From assembly GCA_023265495.1 (NCBI GenBank), contig JAHFTP010000012.1, positions 1 to 17,580 of the forward strand: a stretch of DNA of 17,580 nucleotides, read 5' to 3'. The position numbers and the translations under genes were made by a program. Below the pieces are notes generated by a model. That model ran no database searches, had not been told where the DNA came from, and saw only the letters and a program-made list of their open reading frames with translations. The stretch comes from Chlamydiota bacterium (lineage in GTDB: Bacteria; Chlamydiota; Chlamydiia; Chlamydiales; Rhabdochlamydiaceae). Below, in pieces: positions 1 through 7,640 of the stretch (the stretch's first letter is position 1; every line of letters starts with the position of its first letter).

Positions 1-410
1 GCAAATTTCAACTCTGCAATGAACCCATCTTGATAATCTGCAAGCCACTGGACTTCCTCAAAATAGATTGTCCATAAGCCGTCCGGTATTTGATCATAAA
101 TGCATTTAAAGACTTCGATCCAGGAATCTAGCTGTAATTTGCTAATTAGAGTGTTGCTGGTATACTCTGACAATTGCCATAGCACATGGGAAATCTGCTC
201 ATTTTGCGATTTACCTTGAATTCCCTCAAATTTCAAAATATTGCGCTTAGCATAGACTTGCTCCAGGAGCTCAGTCTTTCCAATGCGACGACGACCATAA
301 ACAACTAAAATAGAAGGATCTTTTGCATTGCCTATGTTGGTAAGACGAGATCTCTCAACCTTTCGCCCAACGAATTTCTCCATCGGTAGTATTTTTTGGG
401 GAATGACCAT
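1..410 (-). CDS. AAA-type ATPase, N-terminal part (gene runs off the window)
   Basis: This reads as the first 136 residues of a P-loop ATPase of the type often annotated 'AAA family ATPase / ATP-binding protein' (archaeal-ATPase-like, DUF234-type group). Residues 13-20 have the FVGRKVE-like entry motif. The Walker A motif is GRRRIGKT at residues 39-46. A Walker B-like strand, WTIYFEEVQWL, lies at about 113-123; the usual acidic pair appears as EE where DE is more common. I chose ATG at 410 because an AGGTG box lies just upstream, but a second Met at residue 10 (MEKFVGR) is also possible. The C-terminal part, where such proteins usually carry a winged helix and a nuclease-like domain, is outside the window. 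The cellular role of this family is poorly known. The upstream DNA contains four copies of a TTTGGCGAA-type motif, which may act on this gene. Confidence 0.8.
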   Translation of the reverse strand, partial: MVIPQKILPMEKFVGRKVERSRLTNIGNAKDPSILVVYGRRRIGKTELLEQVYAKRNILKFEGIQGKSQNEQISHVLWQLSEYTSNTLISKLQLDSWIEVFKCIYDQIPDGLWTIYFEEVQWLADYQDGFIAELKF

Positions 411-420
411 AGTTCACCTG

Positions 421-515
421 TTTTCGCCAATTAGTTGCAATTATCCACTTGTTTGGCGAAAAAATCAACGAAAAATTTCGCCAAATAGAACCAAAAAACA
501 GACTATTTGGCGAAA
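421..515. repeat. Cluster of TTTGGCGAA inverted repeats upstream of the ATPase gene
   Basis: Four copies of one motif lie within 95 bases in alternating orientation: TTTTCGCCAA at 421-430, TTTGGCGAAAA at 452-462, TTTCGCCAAATAG at 476-488 and CTATTTGGCGAAA at 503-515. The last two are a perfect 13-base inverted repeat with a 14-base spacer. The first two form a 10-base inverted repeat with a 22-base spacer. The cluster sits between the ATPase start (410) and the end of the recombinase gene (566), where the ATPase promoter must be. It could be an operator array, a set of RNA hairpins in the leader, or the trace of a small mobile element. The sequence does not decide between these. Confidence 0.75.
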
Positions 516-565
516 ATAGCAGGAAAGGAGACTAAAAAAAGTTTTTGTCAAAATTACAAAAACAC

Positions 566-1453
566 CTATGGCCTCGGATGAAAAGCGCTAAAGGCCTCGT
601 GAAGGTGTTTTTGGCTGATATGGGTGTATCGATCTGTGGTAGCGATGTGGGCATGGCCTAGCATCTCTTGGATGATGCGCAAGTCTGCTCCGTTTTCTAG
701 GAGATGGGTAGCAAAAGAGTGCCTTAAGGTGTGAGGAGAAATGTTCTTCTTGATCCCCGCTTTCTTCGCATAGTATTTCACCCTATTCCAGACGGTGATT
801 CGGTCCACCCTCCTACCCTTAGTTGAAAGGAAAAGGGCTTTTTCTGCATCGCTTCCCTCGATCGCATCTCTTCCATAGGACAAATAACGATCGACGGCTA
901 AGAGCGCTACTTTAGCGATGGGAACAAGCCTTTCTTTCCCCCCTTTCCCTTTCACACGAACCGTGTGGTCATCGATATCATGGATATTGAGTCCACACAG
1001 CTCAGAGACTCTAAGCCCTGAAGCGTACATCACCTCGAGCAGGGCCTTATCCCTCGCCCCTATGTAGTCGGTATCCTCCGGAGCCTTTAGCAGGAGATCT
1101 ACCTCTGCAGTGGTGAGCACTTCGGGGATGAGCTGCCAGATCTTTGGCGTCTCTAAAAAGAGGGTCACGTCTTTTTCTATCCACTTTTCCTTCTTTAAGA
1201 AGCGAAAGAACACTTTTAAGGCAATGAGTGCCCTGTAAAGCGAGCTAGACGCATAGCTCTGCTTTTTTCCCCTCTCTAAAAAGGAGATAAAATCCTCTTC
1301 CGAGACCTCTGCGAGGTCGACAGATTTTGTTTCCCTTAAAAATCGACAAAAGGAGTCGATATCTCTTTTGTAGCTTTCTACCGTATTTTTAGAGAGCCCC
1401 TTTTCGGAGGCTATATAAGATAAAAAATCAGCTGTAGCATCATCTAACACCAT
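566..1453 (-). CDS. xerD: Tyrosine recombinase, XerD-like
   Basis: This 295-residue protein is a tyrosine site-specific recombinase of normal XerC/XerD length. An N-terminal SAM-like DNA-binding domain covers about residues 5-90 and the catalytic domain about 110-290. All catalytic residues are visible: Arg148 (ASGLRVSEL), Lys170 (VKGKGGKER), His241 and Arg244 (SPHTLRHSF), His267 (LGHAHIATT) and the nucleophile Tyr276 (RYTH). These positions are within three residues of those in E. coli XerD, and the C-terminal end FHPRP resembles the XerD end HHPRA more than XerC. By family, it would act with XerC at dif to resolve chromosome dimers. ATG at 1453 is preceded by an AAAGGGGG box. It lies next to a toxin-antitoxin pair, so an integrase role for a local element is possible but less likely given the XerD-like features. 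Confidence 0.85.
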   Translation of the reverse strand: MVLDDATADFLSYIASEKGLSKNTVESYKRDIDSFCRFLRETKSVDLAEVSEEDFISFLERGKKQSYASSSLYRALIALKVFFRFLKKEKWIEKDVTLFLETPKIWQLIPEVLTTAEVDLLLKAPEDTDYIGARDKALLEVMYASGLRVSELCGLNIHDIDDHTVRVKGKGGKERLVPIAKVALLAVDRYLSYGRDAIEGSDAEKALFLSTKGRRVDRITVWNRVKYYAKKAGIKKNISPHTLRHSFATHLLENGADLRIIQEMLGHAHIATTDRYTHISQKHLHEAFSAFHPRP

Positions 1454-1579
1454 AGGCCCCCTTTATAGCTCCTAGGCCTAAGGTACAAGGCTTTTGAAAG
1501 GAATGCAAGGTCCTAAATGCGGAGAAAGATCTTCGACATAAACAAATACAAGCCATCGACGCAGGAAAACAACAATTAC

Positions 1580-1609
1580 TAGACAAATAAATTCCAATAC
1601 TGGTATAAT
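1580..1609 (+). promoter_or_regulatory. Promoter of the toxin-antitoxin operon
   Basis: A TAGACA box (1580-1585), an 18-base spacer and a perfect TATAAT (1604-1609) preceded by TG at 1601-1602 (extended -10) fit a vegetative sigma promoter. The predicted transcription start, about 1616, is only about six bases before the toxin ATG at 1622. The AGGA box at 1611-1614 would then lie upstream of the transcript, which would be nearly leaderless. Confidence 0.6.
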
Positions 1610-1621
1610 GAGGAAAAGAAG

Positions 1622-2005
1622 ATGAGCGACAAAAAAACACTCAAACCTCTGTTATGGATTGGTTCTTCAAAGAAAGACCTGTTAACTATGCCTCCTGAGA
1701 TCAGAACAGACTTTGGCCATGGCCTGTATGAAGCGCAATGCGGAGACCATCCGGATATAGGAAAAACATTAAGTGGATTTGGCGGTGCAAATATAATTGA
1801 GCTTATAGCAGACCACTACAGTAGCACATTTCGCGCAGTCTATACGGTTAGATTTGCTGAAGCTATAATTGTGCTGCATGCCTTTCAAAAGAAAAGCAAA
1901 AAAGGTATAGAAACATCTAAGCAAGACATGGAACTCATTAGATCGAGGCTTAAACTAGCTGAGGAGCTTTATAAAGAATGGCAAAAAAGCAAGAAAAAAA
2001 AATGA
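1622..2005 (+). CDS. RelE/HigB-type toxin (phage Gp49-like, DUF891)
   Basis: This 127-residue basic protein matches the RelE/HigB superfamily subgroup known as phage-derived Gp49-like (DUF891). Signatures are the early LLWIGSSKKDL (residues 10-20), GLYEAQCGDHP (34-44), SGFGGANIIEL (51-61), the RAVYTVRFAEAIIVLHAFQKKSKKG core (71-95) and TSKQDMELIRSRL (98-110). Family members are usually mRNA-cleaving toxins acting at the ribosome and neutralised by an XRE-type antitoxin. The start codon fits the family N terminus. The stop TGA overlaps the ATG of the next gene (ATGA, 2002-2005), so the pair is probably translationally coupled. Order is toxin first, as in higBA. It could be a stabilisation module or a relic of a mobile element. 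The run of lysines at the C terminus is unusual but creates the overlap. Confidence 0.85.
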   Translation: MSDKKTLKPLLWIGSSKKDLLTMPPEIRTDFGHGLYEAQCGDHPDIGKTLSGFGGANIIELIADHYSSTFRAVYTVRFAEAIIVLHAFQKKSKKGIETSKQDMELIRSRLKLAEELYKEWQKSKKKK

Positions 2006-2340
2006 TAAAAAAAGATAAGAGATATGAAGTCTCAACAGACAACATCTTTGAAGACCTAGCTCTTGACCAACCAGACGAATTAATGGCTAGGGCTAAGCTT
2101 TTACACAAGGTTAGTACCCTTATCAAAAATAGTGGGTTATCTCAGCACGAAGTAGCAAAAAGGCTCGGGATCACTCAGCCCAAAGTATCTATGCTTGTGG
2201 GAGGTCGTTTATCAGCTTTTAGCACAGATACGCTACTACAATATCTTTCCATCCTTGGTTGTGAGGTAGAAATCCGAGTAAAAAAACCTCGTTCCCGCAT
2301 TGGTATATTCCGACATAAAGGTTGCATCGCGGTCTGCTAG
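2002..2340 (+). CDS. XRE-family antitoxin (HigA-like)
   Basis: This 112-residue protein has one helix-turn-helix of the Cro/C1 (XRE) type at about residues 46-70 (SQHEVAKRLGITQPKVSML), followed by SAFSTDTLLQYLSILGCEVEIRV, which is typical of antitoxins paired with DUF891 toxins. An in-frame ATG at 1978 exists inside the toxin gene, but the ATG at 2002 gives a four-base ATGA overlap and a usual N terminus, so I chose it. The protein should bind and neutralise the upstream toxin and repress the shared promoter. The last ten or so residues (after KKPRSR) do not look like the usual basic GRIRV-type tail, so the very end may differ through a small change. The gene ends 20 bases from the convergent gene at 2361, with no evident terminator between them. 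Confidence 0.85.
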   Translation: MIKKDKRYEVSTDNIFEDLALDQPDELMARAKLLHKVSTLIKNSGLSQHEVAKRLGITQPKVSMLVGGRLSAFSTDTLLQYLSILGCEVEIRVKKPRSRIGIFRHKGCIAVC

Positions 2341-2360
2341 TGAAGCCAGCTTAACAATTT

Positions 2361-4697
2361 TTATATCAGACGAGGCAACATAGCCACTTGATGAGAGCGA
2401 CATAAAGAGTCTCTAAAGTCCAAAGTCCTTTGTTTCACCTCTTGCATTCTCTGCTCGATGAGCTCTGCAAGATCTTTTCTTGTCATACCCTCTTTTTTCT
2501 CTTGATATACTCTGCCTACTAGAGTTTTTGCTCTGCAAAAATAAATTTCTTTTCTGACGATTTCTTTTTCTGCATAACTGAGCTGCTCGTTGAAATAAGA
2601 GACCACCTCTGAAGCATTGCCATTTTGCTGGTCTAGCCGCAGAGAAAGCCCCCGCAGAGCAATCGATGCTGGCTGTTTCTGAAGTGCTTTATGCACAGCT
2701 TTTTTCACCAGAGGATCAAAAGGGTCCTTATAGAAAAACCGCTCTCCGAACCTATGATTGCCATCGTCTCTTGGGTGCAACCCATCTCCATCTAGCTGGC
2801 GATCTTCTTCTGTTTGAAGGGTCCTCTCTGCCGAAATTGGGGAGAGCGCGCGCGCTGCTAAACGCATTTTTATGGCTCTCCTATCCGCTTTAGGGAGTTT
2901 CTTGAAGAGAGAAATGACCTCCTCATCGAGCTTGTCGCTCTCTTTTTTCTCTATGGAGTGAAAAGCAAAAGGAAAAAGCGTTTTTCCTATCCGTGTACAT
3001 ACACCCTCTTTAGAAAAGAGCTCTTCCTTAAGAGATTGCAGCGAGGGATTTTCTCTATGAAATCTTTTTTCCTTCTTATCCAGATAATAGAGAGTCGCAC
3101 CAGACGTAATCAGCCAGCAAACCCCTATAATAAGCGCAGTGATAAGAGGAGCTGTTCCCAGTGAAAATACAGAAGCTAGAACGATCACCGCAACAAGAGA
3201 GAGGGCCCCCAGTGCCGCATTCACCGACACTACAGTCTTATCATATTTTCCCGGAGCGGAAGAAGACGTTAACCCAGGCTTTAAAAACACCCATAAGTCT
3301 ATATATTGCATAAGGAGTGAAGAGAGAATAAATAAGGCTCCCACTACCAGAGGAGCTACCCCTCCGGTCAGCACAAACGCGAAGACCGTAGCTACTAGCC
3401 CTACTACGGCAGCGATACAGAGAATGGCATTCCACTGTTTATTGCTATACAACTCCTTTTCCACTTTTTCTACTAAAGACTTTGCTTCAGAGAGGGCTTG
3501 CTCTCTTACTACCTCATCGCTAGAGGCAAGTCGCTCCGGAAGGCGCGCAGTAAGTGCTAGCTTCACAGCATGTACACAGTCACCGGAAGTGGCTTTGGCC
3601 ATCCTGCTCTGTGCTTGGGCATTTTTTCTGATTGTAGATACTTCTAAACCCAGTACTTCCGTCATGCTAAGAGAAGAGATAAAAGAGGACTTGTGCAAGT
3701 CTTCTCCCTGAAACCCCAACGATTGCAGTATCTCTTCTTTCTGTCCTTGTAAAAGAGTGTCTGCTTCTTGCAAAACGCGAGTGGCTAGCCCCTCACACTC
3801 TTTTTTACTGAAGGACACCCCCCCTAGCTCACTTGCCATCTCCTTTAGGAAGTTTTTGATCCAAAGTCTTGTAGAAAGATGGGCCCTTGTTTGAAACTTA
3901 AGCTTCAACCTCTCTTCTGAAGAAGATCCATAACGGTTCTTATACTTACTTTGCATATCACCGAGCGTTTGTTTGCCGGAGATTGTCCCTACTTCCTTCT
4001 GAAAAAAATGGAGATATTTTTGTAAATTGGCTACGCTGCTTAGGTTTTGCGGATCTTTGTCTTTATGTAAATTACTTTGAAAGCAGCGATATTTCCACAT
4101 GTTCCATCCACACCAAAGAGAGATAAGGCCGTACATGGCGCCAAAGACCCCATTTCCTATCGCTCCAGACCAATAGGATGCAAGCCCTAGTTTGCTAGTT
4201 GCGTCTACAGCCTGCACGGTATTACTGAGATCACAAGCAATAGAAAGAGGCCGAAACCCGGCGAGCAGCACTCCTCCGCTTGTTTGCATAAGACCTCTTA
4301 ACAAGTCGATGGCGGCCTCTTGCTTGCCCCAGCTATCTCCTATCTCAGCAGCTCTTTTTAATCTCTCCACCGCCTGCCTGATGGCAATGCCCCCTTGCAC
4401 CGCATTAAAGGCTGTCGTTGATCCCTCTATGGAGAGAAGCGGAGAATCAAACTGCAAGTTCGCAGCGCCACGCACAAGAAAGGAAAGATCTGCAATCGCA
4501 TCAGGACAAGCCCCTCCGGCGCTTGTCACCAAATTTTTACTTTGGTGAAAAGCGTGTCCCTTCGCTCCTTGAAACACCTCATTTACATGACTTGCTTCAA
4601 GAAAAATAGGAGAGTCCACAGGAATATCGAGTGCCCCTGTGCGAGGCCTGTCATCCTGCGGCTCCACTTCACCTAATCTTAGCGCCCATAAAGCCAT
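2361..4697 (-). CDS. Large membrane protein of unknown function with two bilobed hydrophobic domains
   Basis: I do not recognise a named family in this 778-residue protein. There is no signal peptide. Residues 1-165 are soluble and Ala/Gly/Ser-rich. A first hydrophobic stretch lies at about 171-200. Residues 200-420 are charged, helical and partly coiled-coil-like. Two close pairs of membrane segments follow, at about 423-444/446-468 and 491-512/515-537; each pair has the short-loop 'bilobed' form known from chlamydial inclusion-membrane (Inc) proteins. Residues 540-778 are again highly charged, with a KLPKADRRAIKMRLAARAL segment near 600. ATG at 4697 is preceded by an AAGGAA box at good spacing. 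Codon use matches the neighbours, so recent transfer is not indicated. A lineage-specific secreted or envelope protein is a guess only. Confidence 0.8.
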   Translation of the reverse strand: MALWALRLGEVEPQDDRPRTGALDIPVDSPIFLEASHVNEVFQGAKGHAFHQSKNLVTSAGGACPDAIADLSFLVRGAANLQFDSPLLSIEGSTTAFNAVQGGIAIRQAVERLKRAAEIGDSWGKQEAAIDLLRGLMQTSGGVLLAGFRPLSIACDLSNTVQAVDATSKLGLASYWSGAIGNGVFGAMYGLISLWCGWNMWKYRCFQSNLHKDKDPQNLSSVANLQKYLHFFQKEVGTISGKQTLGDMQSKYKNRYGSSSEERLKLKFQTRAHLSTRLWIKNFLKEMASELGGVSFSKKECEGLATRVLQEADTLLQGQKEEILQSLGFQGEDLHKSSFISSLSMTEVLGLEVSTIRKNAQAQSRMAKATSGDCVHAVKLALTARLPERLASSDEVVREQALSEAKSLVEKVEKELYSNKQWNAILCIAAVVGLVATVFAFVLTGGVAPLVVGALFILSSLLMQYIDLWVFLKPGLTSSSAPGKYDKTVVSVNAALGALSLVAVIVLASVFSLGTAPLITALIIGVCWLITSGATLYYLDKKEKRFHRENPSLQSLKEELFSKEGVCTRIGKTLFPFAFHSIEKKESDKLDEEVISLFKKLPKADRRAIKMRLAARALSPISAERTLQTEEDRQLDGDGLHPRDDGNHRFGERFFYKDPFDPLVKKAVHKALQKQPASIALRGLSLRLDQQNGNASEVVSYFNEQLSYAEKEIVRKEIYFCRAKTLVGRVYQEKKEGMTRKDLAELIEQRMQEVKQRTLDFRDSLCRSHQVAMLPRLI

Positions 4698-4850
4698 GGG
4701 TATTCCTTGTAGTTATGCATGTTTTTATACAATGCATTATAAACTAATTATAATTTTCGTATTAACAACTAAATCAATAATAACTACGAAAATAATTACG
4801 CTTTAATATTAAAATTATAAAAATAGATAGTTGAAAATTTAACTACACAA
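4698..4850. other. AT-rich intergenic region upstream of the 778-residue protein gene
   Basis: This stretch is strongly AT-rich and has no open frame of note. It contains a nine-base inverted repeat, ATTTTCGTA at 4753-4761 and TACGAAAAT at 4785-4793. It should hold the promoter of the minus-strand gene that begins at 4697, but I cannot pick one with confidence. Confidence 0.5.
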
Positions 4851-4880
4851 AACCACCGCAAAACATTGTTTGCGGTGGTT
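4851..4880 (-). terminator. Hairpin terminator of adk
   Basis: AACCACCGCAAA (4851-4862) and TTTGCGGTGGTT (4869-4880) form a perfect 12-base stem with a six-base loop, 13 bases after the adk stop. On the minus strand it is followed by TTTTGTGTAGTT, a broken T-tract, so it fits an intrinsic terminator of moderate strength. Confidence 0.75.
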
Positions 4881-4893
4881 GTTAACTGAAAAA

Positions 4894-5532
4894 TTACTTT
4901 TGCTCAGGATGGCTGAGAAGATAAGAAAGCTTTACCAAAACGTCCTTCAAAACATCTAAAGGCTTTTGATCTGCATTAAATCGAGAAATCTTGCTAGCAG
5001 GATAGTGAGAAAGAAGGCCAAGTGTCTCTTTTTCATACACTTGCATCCTCGTCTTAATTACCGAGTCCTCTGCGTCGTCATGCCTTTTTTCAATGAGGGC
5101 TCTTTTCCTCATTCTTTTTATAAGCTCTTCTATATTAGGCATTTCCAAAACAATTACATGAACAACTTCGATAAACTGATCAAAGATCTCCGCTTGGGAC
5201 ACCGTCCTAGGGATCCCGTCTAAAAGCAAAAATTGTTTACTAGGAAAATAACGATTTGTCGCTATAAGGCCCTCTACATAGTGCTTCCAGATTTGCACTG
5301 TGACTTCATCTGGCACGAGATGCCCCTTGCTCGCATAAGTATGATAGAGCTTCCCTATAGGGGATTCTGGATCTAGCCCTCTAAATATATCTCCAGAGGA
5401 TAAATGAAAATGGTTTCCTGCCGTGCTTAAAAATTTACTTAACGTCCCTTTCCCAGCTCCCGGAGGGCCAAAAACCAGAATAGAGCGGAATTTTTCTGTA
5501 TAAGAAGGGGTCCATGTCTTACTGTTTTCCAT
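4894..5532 (-). CDS. adk: Adenylate kinase (short-LID form)
   Basis: This 212-residue protein catalyses phosphate transfer between ATP and AMP in the cytoplasm. The P-loop GPPGAGKGT is at residues 22-30, the AMP-site SSGDIFR at 45-51, DGIPRT (usually DGFPRT) at 105-110, and the RHDDAEDSVIKTR segment at 150-162, equivalent to RxDDxxxxxxxR. The stretch between Arg140 and Arg150 is very short, so the roughly 30-residue LID insert of long bacterial adenylate kinases is absent, as in short-type enzymes and some chlamydiae. A TTG five codons upstream (5547) keeps the frame open, but the ATG at 5532 has a GGAG box nine bases upstream and is the better start. The gene is single, followed by a hairpin terminator. 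Other short nucleoside monophosphate kinases are possible but the motifs fit Adk best. Confidence 0.88.
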   Translation of the reverse strand: MENSKTWTPSYTEKFRSILVFGPPGAGKGTLSKFLSTAGNHFHLSSGDIFRGLDPESPIGKLYHTYASKGHLVPDEVTVQIWKHYVEGLIATNRYFPSKQFLLLDGIPRTVSQAEIFDQFIEVVHVIVLEMPNIEELIKRMRKRALIEKRHDDAEDSVIKTRMQVYEKETLGLLSHYPASKISRFNADQKPLDVLKDVLVKLSYLLSHPEQK

Positions 5533-6001
5533 AGGGTATGACTCCAAAAAACCCTATACCATACAGAAAAAAATCTTAGCCGGCAACGGATAAAAAATAT
5601 TTCTATTTTACGTTAACATAAATTTTTCTTACTCGTTACAAAAATTAGAATGCACAAATGCAAATTTTAAATAACACAAAAACAGATAACATTAAAATCA
5701 AACACATCGCTAAAAACAAATACACAAATAACAAAAACAAGTATTAAAATTTGAACAACAAACAAAAACAAGTTGTGAAAATTTTACTAATCCGTAATTA
5801 AAAATACAATGCACAACATATCCACGAAACACTTTTTTAATTATCGTAATTTAGAATTAAATCTAATCGAAAACATCTTTTTATTTGTAATAAATAAATC
5901 ATCTTGATTATAATTTAAAATGAAAATCGCAAATAAACCAATTAAAGGTTAATAAAAACCTAAACAATAAATAATAAAAACCAAATTTGGAGGAAAAAAC
6001 A
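5533..6001. promoter_or_regulatory. AT-rich intergenic region with promoter for the 532-residue protein gene
   Basis: About 470 bases of very AT-rich DNA without a coding frame separate divergent genes. A likely plus-strand promoter is TTGTAA (5885-5890), an 18-base spacer and TATAAT (5909-5914), which gives a leader of about 80 bases. A 13-base direct repeat, AACAAAAACAAGT, occurs at 5730-5742 and 5761-5773. A five-base hairpin (AGGTT 5946-5950 / AACCT 5957-5961) lies in the leader. The ribosome binding site TTGGAGGAA (5987-5995) is close to ideal. Confidence 0.5.
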
Positions 6002-7600
6002 ATGTCCACAGTAAACACAAACCCAGTAGCTACACAAGCTGATCCACTATTAGCAGGTGACGCTAAATACGCAATAACAGGCAAGCGTGTATCAAATTTT
6101 GACACCGTAGCAGGCAATCTAAAAAAGAGTTGGAATATCTTTAAGAAAGCAGTAATTTGGATAGGCTATTATTGCGGCGTTGAAAATAACCGCTTAACAA
6201 AAGCATTAAAGGCAGACAAAATTTCTTTTCCAGTAAGTGCTGAGACTGTTCAGGCCAACGCAGCTCAAACAGCAGCAAAAATGCAAGCTCTTGTCGACGG
6301 CAGCGCGATACCTCAAGGTCTGCCACAAGGCGACGTAGTACCAGGTGCAGGTGGCGCTCAAGTTCGAACAGCTGATAGCGTAAGAGAACTTACTGTTGCT
6401 ATTGGTGGATTTAAAGCAAAAATCATAGATCTAGCAGATCAAGTCGTTGCTACGGCAAAAACACTTGACAAAACAGATGCTGAGTCTATAGCTAATCTGA
6501 CAAAAGCGCTCCAAGAAGTTGTAAGAAAAAGTCTCGAGGCTCATAATGCGAACCCAGAAGTTACGCAGAAACTCTCTAACCAAGATATAGAAGCTCTAGT
6601 CAATCGCTATGTACCTAACCGAGTACTTCAAGCTTTTGATAAACACTTCTTTGAAGTAAACCTAGGCACACTTACACAGCCAAAGCTCGATGAGCATATT
6701 GCTGCTGTAACACAGGCATTTGCTGGCTTTGAAACAACAGTAGGATCAGGCAATACAGCAGAAGTACTAAAACTGTTCCCTGCTGAGATTGTAAAGCTAA
6801 AAGTGATCAAACACATCAACACAGCAGCTCTTAGAGCTGAAGTTGATACAGCAAAAAATCCAGCCACCAAAACAGCTGCAGTAGCTACAGAATCTGCTGC
6901 GCTTCAAAAACAACTAGACGCTGCAAATGCAAAATGCGCAGAGTTAGTTGGAACAAACGGCTTTAATGGATCTATCAACGCTGCATGGACAGCTCTTGTA
7001 AAGGCAAGAATTGAGCTCATTAAATTTGCTATGGCCAATAACGGTGCAGCTCAAATTGTAACATTAACTCCAGCGCAGACAGATCAAATTAATGCCCAAT
7101 TAGCCGCTCTTGAAAGGAATCCTCAGGATGAAAAAGTCAAGATTCTTCTCGATGGATACTATGACCAGTTCTTTAAAGGGAAAGTAGAACGGGATTTAGT
7201 AGGCACATTAACAGCCTCTGCAGCTCTCGGCCCAGATAAACTCGCAGAGTTTCAGAAATTAGCTCGTGCTGTTGCCGATGCAAACGCTGCATTCCAAGCA
7301 CTCTGTGGAGATTACAACACTCTCTTTGGAACTGGTCTCAGCTTCCATAGAGATCAACCTAGTAAGGGTTCTCTGATTGATCAGCTCCGTGCGCAGCTAG
7401 CAGCTATTCCAGGTAAAGTAGAAGGCGAGTTACAAGCTCGTCGAACCTTCCTGGCAGCACTTGCAAGCCAACATGGTGACGTAGTCGTATTTTCCAAAGC
7501 TGAAAAAGAAGACAACAAGGTCACATTCAAACCTGCAGTAGAGAGAATCGAATCTCGCTGTGCGTTTGTACGAAGAGACTTTGCAGTTGTTTCAGGTTAA
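6002..7600 (+). CDS. Ala/Thr-rich protein of unknown function (532 residues)
   Basis: I do not recognise this protein. It has no signal peptide and no clear membrane segment; a short amphipathic or hydrophobic stretch lies at about 45-60 (NIFKKAVIWIGYYCGV). The rest is predicted mostly helical and rich in Ala, Thr, Lys and Gln, with a Gly/Pro-rich linker at about 101-121. Only four cysteines are present (58, 311, 435, 520). The N terminus is polar and Ser/Thr/Asn-rich, as in many type III secreted proteins, but that is weak evidence. The start at ATG 6002 is fixed by GGAGG eight bases upstream; a TTG at 5987 is in frame but overlaps this site. The gene stands alone, with a long AT-rich upstream region and a strong terminator. 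GCA/GCT/GTA/ACA codons dominate, unlike the sucA operon, which suggests high expression or a different origin. Confidence 0.8.
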   Translation: MSTVNTNPVATQADPLLAGDAKYAITGKRVSNFDTVAGNLKKSWNIFKKAVIWIGYYCGVENNRLTKALKADKISFPVSAETVQANAAQTAAKMQALVDGSAIPQGLPQGDVVPGAGGAQVRTADSVRELTVAIGGFKAKIIDLADQVVATAKTLDKTDAESIANLTKALQEVVRKSLEAHNANPEVTQKLSNQDIEALVNRYVPNRVLQAFDKHFFEVNLGTLTQPKLDEHIAAVTQAFAGFETTVGSGNTAEVLKLFPAEIVKLKVIKHINTAALRAEVDTAKNPATKTAAVATESAALQKQLDAANAKCAELVGTNGFNGSINAAWTALVKARIELIKFAMANNGAAQIVTLTPAQTDQINAQLAALERNPQDEKVKILLDGYYDQFFKGKVERDLVGTLTASAALGPDKLAEFQKLARAVADANAAFQALCGDYNTLFGTGLSFHRDQPSKGSLIDQLRAQLAAIPGKVEGELQARRTFLAALASQHGDVVVFSKAEKEDNKVTFKPAVERIESRCAFVRRDFAVVSG

Positions 7601-7640
7601 TACACTGCGCCCACTAGTGGAGCATTAAGACAACAAACCT

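Noticed and set aside
328..519. Plus-strand open frame of 63 codons
   Set aside because: It runs antisense to the ATPase start and through the repeat cluster, with no ribosome binding site or protein-like composition.
1498..1590. Plus-strand stretch reading KVLNAEKDLRHKQIQAIDAG to a stop
   Set aside because: It looks faintly like the C-terminal end of a protein, maybe a gene relic, but it is under 30 codons, has no start codon and no recognisable family.
1440..1640. Minus-strand open frame of 66 codons before the recombinase gene
   Set aside because: It overlaps the recombinase start and the toxin promoter; the composition is cysteine- and serine-rich as in shadow frames.
566..2340. Recombinase plus toxin-antitoxin as an integrated mobile island
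   Set aside because: The recombinase looks like chromosomal XerD and I see no attachment-site repeats or other element genes, so an island cannot be supported.
3139..3711. Plus-strand open frame of 190 codons
   Set aside because: Antisense to the 778-residue membrane protein gene; Ser/Thr/Arg-rich with no domain, and no ribosome binding site.
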